Shown here piece by piece: positions 56,253-64,000 of a DNA stretch of 64,000 nt. This DNA comes from Blastobasis lacticolella (Eukaryota > Arthropoda > Insecta > Lepidoptera > Blastobasidae). The translations under genes were made by a program, and so were the position numbers. The stretch spans positions 32,795,708 to 32,859,707 of the forward strand of contig LR990039.1 of assembly GCA_905147135.1 (NCBI GenBank), in the 5' to 3' direction. The notes beneath the pieces were generated by a model. It did no database searches and was not told the origin of the DNA. It saw only the letters and a program-made list of their open reading frames with translations. How positions within the stretch are numbered: position 1 is the stretch's first letter; the number at the start of each line of letters is the position of its first letter.

Positions 56253-56753
56253 GTTAATTAATTTAATATCAGGCTATTCTTAAATGAACCCTGAAAGTAC
56301 TTTTAAAATGTCAATAGAGTAGATTAGGTTGAACACCAAGTCCACCAACAGTCTACTGGAGCTTTAATCATTTCGTTTTACCGTTTACGAGTTTCATGTT
56401 AATAAAATTTAATAAATGTTGATATTAAATAAATATTAAGTTAATAAAAGAAAAATTATCATTTGAATAGATGAATTTTAACGATATGCATTGATTTATT
56501 CTGATTCTGATGGTATTTAAATTGTTTAGAACAGGTATTGGTGTGATTTTTGCATAAGGCGTTGGCACACTGTATTACGAGTAGGTAGCACCGTAGCGGT
56601 AAGTATCACGAAACAACAAGTATCAAAAAACTACAATTTAAAAAGTTGCAATTTTATTGTGCAAGCCGATTACTGTGCAAGTACTGCGCGCACCTCCCGT
56701 GATTCGGTCGGACGCGGTCCGTATGACCGAGAGGTCGGCAGGACCATGACCAT
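56253..56753. other. AT-rich stretch between SINEs
   Basis: No gene. A 15-bp word at 56658-56672 recurs at 57042-57056 (see finding). Confidence 0.4.
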
Positions 56754-57017
56754 TGACGACCTGAGTGGTTCAGTGGTCAACATGCCGGTATGCCACACAA
56801 GAGGTCCCGGGTTCGATTCCCGGCCGGGCAGAAATTGAAATGATGAATTTTATTTCTGTTACGGGTCTGGGTGTTCTATGTATAATAAGTATGTATTTAA
56901 AAGTATATAAGTAGTTTATCAGTTATCTAGCACCCATAACACAAGCTTTGCTTACTTTGGGGCTAGATTGCGCTGTGTGAAGTTGTCCACGATTATTTAT
57001 TTATTATTTATTTATTA
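56754..57017 (+). mobile_element. tRNA-derived SINE, family B, full length
   Basis: Head: tgacgacctgagtggttcag, then the B box gggttcgattcccggccggg. Body: attgaaatgatgaattttat, ctgttacgggtctgggtgtt, tagcacccataacacaagct, ggggctagattgcg. Tail: (ATTT)n. Co-linear with 5345-5615. Candidate target duplication at some distance (see finding). Confidence 0.87.
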
Positions 57018-57114
57018 CCATGGGCGGTGGTGGGCCATAGGTGTGCAAGCCGATTATCACCCAATTTTATTATGATATTTTATTCGCGTATATATTTTGA
57101 CTTAATTTTCGGGG

Positions 57115-57205
57115 AGGTGGTGTGTAAGAATAGCACCACCCCATCTCTTCCCGTGGGTGTCGTAAAAGGCGACTAAGGGACAAATCCCAAAAATGGGCAG
57201 CTCAC
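57115..57205 (+). mobile_element. SINE-like family A, 5' part
   Basis: gtggtgtgtaagaatagcac, caccccatctcttcccgtgg, gtgtcgtaaaaggcgactaa and aaatgggcagc. After this the sequence departs from the family. Confidence 0.6.
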
Positions 57206-57365
57206 TGTCACCCAAAGGGTATTGGAAAGGGCTATGCTCGGAGTCTCGTTGCGCCATCGAGTCAGAAATGAGGAGTTCTGCTAGCGTCACCGACATAGCT
57301 ACGTAGCTTTAACTCTGCCATTAAACTGTAATGTGCATGAAGTTTTAAATAAATAAAGAGCTCTA

Positions 57366-57629
57366 AGGATTGCCAGACTGAAGTGGTTGTGGGCAGAGCA
57401 CATAGCTCGAAGAACAGATGGCCGATGGGGCAGTAAAGGTCTCGAGTGGCGACCATGTACCGGAAGACCCAGCGTGGGTAGGCCTCCCACAAGGTGGACC
57501 GACGACCTGGTAAAGATGGCAGGTACCAGCTGGATGCGGAAAGCACAGGACCGGCCTTTGTGGAGTACTCTGGGGGAGGCCTATGCCCAGCAGTGGACGT
57601 TTTCTGGCTGATATGATGATGATGATGAT
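57366..57629 (+). pseudogene. RTE-like ORF C-terminus with (GAT)n tail
   Basis: A continuous plus-strand frame to the stop at 57611 encodes RIARLKWLWAEHIARRTDGR, WGSKGLEWRPCTGRPSVGRP, PTRWTDDLVKMAGTSWMRKA, QDRPLWSTLGEAYAQQWTFS. This is the W.EH..R..DGRW...W.P...RP..RW.DD.....G..W...A.DR..W..L.EAY.QQW signature at the end of RTE-clade reverse-transcriptase proteins. The (GAT)n tail follows immediately. 5'-truncated, so inactive, but the remaining frame is unbroken. A 132-codon minus-strand frame is its shadow. Confidence 0.88.
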
Positions 57630-57632
57630 TGC

Positions 57633-57740
57633 GGGAAGAAGTTGCCACTAGTGTTCCCAAACCGTTACGATATTGAAACCTTCAAGAAACGATGCGCGAT
57701 TCCCCGGGTGCAGGGCATGGGCAGCGGTGAAAGGTACCAC
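57633..57740 (+). pseudogene. CR1/Jockey-like ORF2 C-terminal fragment
   Basis: KLPLVFPNRYDIETFKKR matches the LP..VFP..Y....FK.R end of CR1/Jockey-like proteins. It begins a few bases after the RTE (GAT)n tail, so the RTE copy probably inserted into, or next to, this older element. Confidence 0.6.
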
Positions 57741-59255
57741 CAGGTGACCGATCCTTTAACTGGAAAGCTACCATCGGACGAAACTTGTAGAATAGAAATA
57801 TCGGTATATTTTTCCAATTTGTGGCGTATCGAATACGGCGAGCATTTAAGAAAAAATTAAAGTACCTGCTCAGTAATAGAAAGCGTTAACTACCGCCCAT
57901 GACTTACCCTACTTACTATTTGAATAATTGAGGCATTATTCCTTTAGTAGGCGTATTTGATAACCACGAAAACGTTCACCGTTGTCCCATTCAGGTTTTC
58001 CCCATCCAGCAATGTACATACAACATCCCCATTCTCAATCAACGAAAAGCCAATGCCGACAGGTCCAGTCGCACAATAGGTTGTCATAATAAGTTCCGTA
58101 AATAATTTCGAACTTAACAAAAAAAGGTTCGGTCACTATTTATAACAGCGAAATAAAAAAGGCGCCAATACCAGGAATTGATCGAATATCGAATGCAAAA
58201 AACTCGGTCAATTTGAATATGGCTTAATATCATTCGTTATTATCACGCGGACTGATTTATACGGTTAACATCTGATAACGATCATCCTACTTTAATGGAT
58301 GCCGTTGCGAGTTACGACATATTTTTTATAATAATAATGTCTTAGGACTCATAATTTAAGAGCTGATGAAAAAAATTACCAATTCTCATCCACACGTGTC
58401 TTTACTAACTAGACTGGTCGCTAGACAAACGAACGTAGTAAACAAAACGGAGATACGAGATAATTATCTTTATCGGTGATCCAATTAAAATTTTACAATG
58501 TCCATAATAGGGCTACACATCAAACAAAACGTTGGTGTTCTAAAAACAAGAAACTGGGCAAGTAGTAACGTAGTAAATGTTTGGAATATGTGGTCTCGGC
58601 TATTACAGCTGTTTATGGCTGTGTACATGTTGGATCTTATTAGCTTCCTGGGAAGAGCGGCGTTAAATTATAACGAGTTTGGGAGACGAGCATGCTCGAT
58701 TCGGTAGGCGACGACACGGAGGTTCCATGTTGCCACGTAAATGTAACCTGACAGTGGGTATGTTAACCTTTATTACTCATTACACAAAACCAAAGAATTT
58801 GACGTAGAGGCATAGAAGGAGCTTACTCACAGCTGAAGTCACAATATATATTTTGCACTAAGCTTTTTAGGTAAGTGAATATGTGTTATTTTGTTTGTAC
58901 CATTATATTTAATTTTTATAAAACTTAATGTGTTATTTGTGGTGAGGCTATGTAGGTAGAGTTATGTTACGTTAGATATTGTTGTTTATTTTCGCTTCTT
59001 TTTTATCTCTTTTTACTTGGTATCTTATGGATCTTGTGTCTGACAATAAAAGTTTTATTATTGTTATTATATTATTAAAACCACTGCTGTTGTCAAATTT
59101 GGTAGCCTTGGTCATCTTGCGCCCGCAGTGTCATTCCATCGCTTCTTGGATCTCTCGCGAGACCTCTTTCCTGATATAGTCTGTCCGATTTTTACACGTC
59201 AAATCAAGTCTTCACACTCGTCTTTTTGGGAGAGGGATTGAAAATTGCTTGACAA
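57741..59255. other. Unique DNA with one minus-strand exon candidate
   Basis: See 57944-58112. 58498-58707 is a 69-codon plus-strand frame without support. 58985-59085 (cttatggatcttgtgtctga, caataaaag, then att repeats) looks like a retrotransposon or SINE tail. tttttag|gtaagtg at 58866-58877 is a plus-strand splice-like fusion. No gene recognised. Confidence 0.35.
57944..58112 (-). CDS. Candidate minus-strand terminal exon (unidentified)
   Basis: On the minus strand an acceptor-like ccttttt­ttgttaag-type tract ends at 58113. The frame behind it is open to a TAA (57946-57944) and encodes SKLFTELIMTTYCATGPVGI, GFSLIENGDVVCTLLDGENL, NGTTVNVFVVIKYAY. An internal ATG (at the first M) could start a 47-residue product. 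The frame upstream of the acceptor is closed by several stops, as expected for an intron. No family recognised. All three forward frames are also fairly open here, and no AATAAA is seen nearby, so it remains tentative. Confidence 0.25.
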
Positions 59256-59549
59256 GGAGTGTCGGTGGCCGAGTGGTTAGGGTAATAACTCTTTTCTGAG
59301 AGATGTACATTAGTTGAATACTAACATGCTCTTACGGTGAGGGAACACATCGTGATGGAACCTGCACATTGAGGCGACTGAATGAGTAACCATGATCCAA
59401 TCTAGTCAGGTGCCCTGGTTGCAGAGTCACGGAGATCAGATGGCAATCGCTCCACTGTCATTACCTGATCTGCCAAATCCTGGATCATGGTCAAGGCGGA
59501 CCTCGGGCCCTCGTGCACAACCGGGACATTGTTCAAGATGATGACGATT
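59256..59549 (+). mobile_element. tRNA-derived SINE, family C, B box deleted
   Basis: Keeps the A-box-like gtggccgagtggttagggta but passes straight to taactcttttctgagagatg, so the B-box region of copy 16916 is absent. The body and the internal inverted repeat (accatgatccaatct...ctggatcatggtcaagg) are kept. Flanked by a probable imperfect 15-bp target duplication, 59241-59255 and 59551-59565 (12 of 15 identical). Confidence 0.82.
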
Positions 59550-59565
59550 AAAAACTGCTTGGCAG

Positions 59566-60466
59566 AACGCAGGCCAACCAACTGTCGATCTTAATAAAAA
59601 TTCTTATGTAACCAACACCAGAATAATTATGCACCACTAAAGACACGAGCATAATAATTTGCTTCATAATGCGCCTTAAACAATGGACTCTAGTATTAAG
59701 ACATGGCGATTACTGGACGGACGCACCCACCGACACGGCGGCCGGCCGGCGGTGAGACGAACGGACTATATTTCATCTTTTGTAACGTTACCAAATATGG
59801 TATAAGCAGTAAGCAGTCGAACAAACACGGCTGCACTATGGATATAACCAAGCGCGTCACTTTACATACAGACCATGTGTAGCCTTAAATTGGTTCGATT
59901 AGGGCGATTGTAACATTAAATGTACGGTATTCACTTAAATTCTCTGGACCTTAATAGGTGGGTACGGACACCACGTCGCAGTATCTACTCTCTGCTCTAA
60001 CGTCCACTACGCTCAAGCAAATTACTTTTTAACTGTTTCTAGGTGTTACAAAATGGTTCTGTAGGATTTCTAGCGGTTGGTGAAACGTATTTTCTTACGC
60101 AATTCCGAAGTATTTTCCAAGTGAAACAGACAGAAGTCGGTCACCTTATAAAACAGTAAAACAATCATATGAAAAACGCTAAAACCTCCATCAAAATCCG
60201 TTTGTAAGCTGAAACGTTGTCACAGTAACCTCGTAGTGGTTGTCCAGCGGAATAAACACCGCATTAGCATCGGCGACGTCGCTCGGATGCCTTGCGCCGG
60301 CGCACGCGATACGCCATTGTTCCAATGGAAGTGGTCAACTTTTTCTTTCCATTTGTTTACGGGCGTAAATGACCGGCGCTACGTAGGAATTCGCTGACAG
60401 CCCATTGGCTAGCTCCTTTTCATAACGTTTGTAATCACTATTAATCGTAAGAGATGGTAATCCATA
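59566..60466. other. Unique DNA with a balanced block
   Basis: 60240-60420 is GC-richer, with ccattgttccaatgg (short hairpin, SOX/CCAAT-like words). No gene. Confidence 0.35.
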
Positions 60467-60918
60467 GCTGATATCAGCCATAATTACCTATCAGCGAGAA
60501 CTCATCATTAGAAGCAGAAGCATCAACGTTAATATATGATTTCGTCGTTACGACATAGTGACAAAAAAGTTTATGTGGAATAGCTCCCAGCGACAGTGTC
60601 GCCTTTGGACTATGACATGGGATCGTCCAAGAGGTATATTAGGCGGCGGTGACCACTTTCCATCAGGTGGTCCGCTTGCCTGTTTCCAGCCGTGCAAAAT
60701 AAAAACATAAAATTAAAAGAAAAAATTGTAGCCGCGGCAGAGAATTAACGTTTATTCCACTAAATCATATTAATCAAATTGTTTCCGTAAGAGTGGATGA
60801 ACAGCGGATATCGACCTTGCTTACCTATCACCGGAAACTCATCAAATTGAAGCAGAAGCATTACCGTTATAATAAGTATGATCGCGTCGTTACGAAATAC
60901 ATACAAATAAGTTATTAT
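60467..60918. repeat. About 110-bp direct repeats flanking a retrotransposon tail
   Basis: 60467-60576 and 60806-60918 align along their length: gatatc, ttacctatca, actcatca, gaagcagaagcat, cgttacga. The DNA between them contains the CR1-like tail 60585-60725. Confidence 0.7.
60585..60725 (+). pseudogene. CR1/Jockey-like C-terminal remnant and A-rich tail
   Basis: Encodes LWTMTWDRPRG then the 3' tail word gaccactttccatcaggtgg, ccgcttgcctgtttccagcc, and an A-rich end. Same family as 15547-15730. Confidence 0.65.
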
Positions 60919-62179
60919 CGAACTAAGGATTTATTTAGATTTGTATTATCTATGCAGGATAGAGAAGTCCAATTACAATAATAAAACTTAATAACTATCG
61001 ATAAATTTCAACGCAGGACTGTTAGGATACTGATAAGATCACTTAATCGTGACTTTGGATCTACGCTCTACTTAGTTGTTATATCTATAAGCATTAATTA
61101 TTAACACACATTTAAGACTTAAGATATTTATTTTCATTGCCAAGATCTTGAGATCTGTAACAGAATAGAGAGGCAATAAATAATATCGATTTACGGGATT
61201 CCCATTCCAAAACGGGCAAGGACGCTCATTCCAGTTCGCTTAACCGGGATCCATAGTGACCACCCAAAGAGACACTGGGTTTTGACATTAATACCCGATT
61301 GCACAAATCTTAGATTATGTCACAAAATCGACGTCATAAAGTTAAAAGTGACTTAGCGAGTTTAGTTTTAAGTTAAAGTTGGTGTTGGTGCTACATTCTT
61401 CCTTGTTGGGAATATTTTAAATCAACTCAGGCGGCGCCTGTTTAGTTTAGTGCAAAAATACCAGCATAAGTCTGATTGAGCTAAAACTGTTATCATGAAG
61501 CCATAATGTGAATTGACAGAATGGGTTTGTGTGTTTAGTGTTACATAGTAACACATTAATATTTGTAAGCTAAAGTTCACTTTGCCAATAAGTGGTACGT
61601 ACGCTTTGGAAATGATATCAATTAGTCATCTGTGCTGCACAGAAACGCACTAATGATATCAAGCTGGTTGAAAATATGTATTGACGACAAAATGTATTAT
61701 CGCTAAAAGATTAATAAAGAAAACAATTTAGGTAGCGTACCGACGCGATGAAGTTCCACAGGTCTCCACAATTTCGGCCCAACCACAAGAATAGCAAAAT
61801 AACCAGAGGAATTGCATAAAATCCAACGCCTCGCCGTGGGAAGCTTCGAATAATAAACTATAGTTCGCGGACAGCCTCCGCGGTGCAGCCGAGCGGTGCA
61901 CCGCACGATCCATCATGCCATATTTGTTGGACGCTGAAACAAAAGACGATCTACAGCCGACAGCCGCCCACGGAATCACGAGGGCCACCGTGGACCAACG
62001 CTTTCTTGGGTCAAACCCCACGATTTGGTGACGCGACCTTTTTATTTTTAAAACGTAAATCACAGATTTACAATCGTGGCGCGATTAAGCCTCTCACGTT
62101 GAAAGTGTATGCGTTGACCAATATGGATGACATCTTCGATCGGAATCAAACAACGAAAAAGGTTATTTTTTTCGTTATA
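60919..62179. other. Unique AT-rich DNA
   Basis: No gene recognised. A 111-codon minus-strand frame (61728-62063) has no family or splice support. A nested hairpin (tgatatcaattagt ... actaatgatatca around tgtg-ctg-caca) lies at 61616-61655. Confidence 0.35.
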
Positions 62180-62935
62180 CAGTCGACTCTCGTTAATTCG
62201 AAACTCTAGGGACTCTTAAAATATTACGAATTATCGAGTGTTTGAAATATCAAATGGTTCGAAATTTGTGAGAGAAAATAAATAAAACTTCGAATTATTA
62301 AGTGTTGATCAATTATTATTTATTAACTGCTATTCTATAACAATGTCATAAGTTTAGAGGTACATTCGTGTACATACATATGCATTCATAATGTGAATTA
62401 ATTAATCTTTCGAAAGAACTCTGTTATACTGGTTTGCTTCAAAGCACATTGCTGCTGCTCAGACTGCTCAATAACTTTCTTATAAACTAAATAAAAATAT
62501 TTCAACTACTTATAAACTAAATCATAACAAAAACAAAGGCTCGTGTACATACGTTGATACAAGTTTGAACTTGTCGCAAAATGTACTTACAATCTTTCCG
62601 CCTCTTTCTCTCTGCAACTTTGAATTGTCGAGTGTTGGACGCCTATGAGTTCGAATTAACGCGTCGTTTTGTTATATAGCAATGATTTTTTCGTTCGAAT
62701 TACCAAGTGCATTAAAATGTATTGATTTAGTTCGAATTATAAAGAGATTTTGTAGGGAACTCGTGATAACTTTGAATTATAAAGAGGTTTGAATTATCGC
62801 AGGTTTGAATTAACGAGAGTCGACTGTATTTATAAACGATGATTGCATGTTGACATGAATGTAAAGCTAGCCTTCTTTTTTCGTTTTATTTATAAACGAT
62901 GATTTGATGTTGACATGAATATAAAGCTACTTGTT
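62165..62935. repeat. Tandem duplication of about 55 bp, first copy split by the MITE
   Basis: Copy 1 (before and after the MITE) and copy 2 (about 62876-62932) share ttttttcgtt-tatttataaac, gatgatt, gatgttgacatgaat, and taaagcta. Removing the MITE and one TA from copy 1 gives a sequence matching copy 2 with one difference at the junction. Confidence 0.85.
62180..62826. mobile_element. 647-bp pogo/Tc1-mariner-like MITE
   Basis: The left terminus cagtcgactctcgttaattc (62180-62199) is the exact complement of the right terminus at 62807-62826. TA flanks both ends (62178-62179 and 62827-62828), the target duplication of Tc1/mariner elements. CAGT-starting termini suit pogo/Tigger-like members. 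Inside, ttcgaattat-type words recur at least six times near both ends (subterminal repeats). No transposase frame: a non-autonomous copy. Confidence 0.88.
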
Positions 62936-63785
62936 TTGTTCAATCAAATCAACTAAGCTATTTAGTTTTGTTAGTTTCCTCAGGGTTAGGATGAGTCTAA
63001 TATCTATACAGTAAAATATATAATTTGTTATTTTTGATCAGTAGACAGACTCCTTCAGAAATCAAGAGGAGGATTATAGCCAGTAGAGTATCTGATTACA
63101 AAGATGATCAAAGAACACAATAGACATAAAACCAGTGGAGGTTACTTGAATCGTAACTAGACTCAAGAGAGGGCATAAGAAACCATTATAGGTAGGCACT
63201 TAATTCGAGTTAGACCATCCATTTCGTCGGCCATGATGAACCACCGTAGCCTTAGCAATGGCGTCCACGCCTCAGGCACGCAAATCGACTAAACGAAGCC
63301 CTTATACACTACAAACTATGTTTTATGGACGTATCGACATCCCGACAAAGAGCTCACTGTCAAGACGGTAGAGATACGAAGAAGTGCCAGGATTATAGCA
63401 TTGACATCGACACTTGGCATTATATCGATAATATCGACGTTTGATTCGATGCACAATATTATTTTCATGAGGCATGTGGCCTATGAAATAAATAGTTACG
63501 GAAATAGTTTAAAAGAAAGTTAGCAGAATATTATTTTAATATAACATTCATAACAATACAATGCTTTTGGCGCGTTTTTAGCAAAAGCCCTATCCTAATA
63601 TAGTGTCAAAAATAGCTTGCTATAATAATATACCGTACTTCTTCAACAAAGCATGTTGTGCAAATATTAGCCGATAAGCACACCGCTAGAGATATCATCA
63701 TAAGTTAAAGGTATCGTAGTTTCGAACCGCTCTTGACTTTACATGTTTGACGAATAGCAAGTGGTACTCACCCTGGTGAACTCCT
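62936..63785. other. AT-rich DNA, nothing recognised
   Basis: No gene, repeat or clear signal seen. Confidence 0.35.
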
Positions 63786-63950
63786 CAGGCTTGACCTCTG
63801 TCTGGTAGGACTCTTCCTACCACCAGCGTTGAACTAATGAACTTAACTCAGAAAAAAACATTTGTACAACAGCATTGTGATTCGAACTTGGTACCTCTCG
63901 TTTAACAGTCGGACCCGCTAGCCATTAAGCCATTTCCGTCACTGTCGTAT
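63786..63950 (-). mobile_element. tRNA-derived SINE, family D
   Basis: The minus strand starts gacggaaatggcttaatggc, an A-box-like segment, then tagcgggtccgactgttaaa and a B-box-like aagttcgaatc (near 63886). The body runs on towards 63786. Only copy in the window, so the 3' end is uncertain. Confidence 0.6.
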
Positions 63951-64000
63951 CACTTATCTATCGTATTAATATCGATACGATATGGAACATCGTTGCGCAT

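Noticed and set aside
55997..56261. 85-codon open frame through a SINE
   Set aside because: It lies entirely within a SINE A copy and is disrupted in other copies.
56754..56825. tRNA gene
   Set aside because: A and B boxes are present, but the segment is the head of a multi-copy SINE with body and tail and lacks a convincing cloverleaf. The same applies to 5345-5615, 16374-16444, 16916-17265, 59256-59549 and 63786-63950.
57262..57660. 132-codon minus-strand open frame
   Set aside because: It is antisense to the RTE-like C-terminus on the plus strand (57366-57611), whose translation carries the family signature. The minus frame is a shadow.
58866..58877. Plus-strand TTTTTAG|GTAAGTG recursive-splice look-alike
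   Set aside because: A single site without a same-strand partner. It shows how easily such motifs arise here and is used as a caution against the minus-strand trio.

Overview
This is 64 kb of AT-rich eukaryotic DNA, almost certainly from a lepidopteran insect (moth or butterfly; species not determined). The evidence is the repeat content: tRNA-derived SINEs with recognisable A and B boxes, many 5'-truncated non-LTR retrotransposon tails ending in A-rich or (GAT)n/(AATA)n repeats, Helitron-like ends, and short hairpin (foldback) DNA transposons. These are the kinds of debris found in lepidopteran introns and intergenic DNA. There are no operons, ribosome-binding sites, CRISPR arrays, prophages or rRNA genes, and no complete protein-coding gene was recognised.

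Layout. 1-5 kb: mostly unique AT-rich DNA with one old SINE-like repeat. 5-20 kb: two tRNA-derived SINE families, several retrotransposon tails, a 217-bp inverted-repeat element (7820-8036), a hairpin of pre-miRNA size (9261-9347), a pile-up of a retrotransposon tail and two SINEs (16.06-17.27 kb), and a nested pair of foldback elements (19.1-19.6 kb). 20-35 kb: a low-confidence plus-strand exon chain (20962-21090, then 21676-21756 or alternatively 34413-34487, all in compatible phase), conserved-looking non-coding blocks (24.6-25.1 and 28.7-29.4 kb) and a 137-bp foldback. 35-50 kb: retrotransposon fragments, three adjacent stem-loops next to a palindromic homeodomain-type site (41.2-41.5 kb), and a GC-rich block open on both strands (47.1-47.35 kb). 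50-58 kb: the densest repeat pile-up, with SINEs, RTE-like and CR1/Jockey-like fragments next to or inside each other. 58-64 kb: one tentative minus-strand terminal exon, a retrotransposon tail between about 110-bp direct repeats, and a 647-bp pogo/Tc1-mariner-like MITE whose TA target duplication is confirmed by an unoccupied tandem copy of its own insertion site.

Functionally this reads as a long intron or intergenic region. Possible host content is limited to a few exons and enhancer-like blocks, all inferred from splice signals, base composition and open frames without any database search. Family names for repeats rest on recalled structural hallmarks, not on searches.
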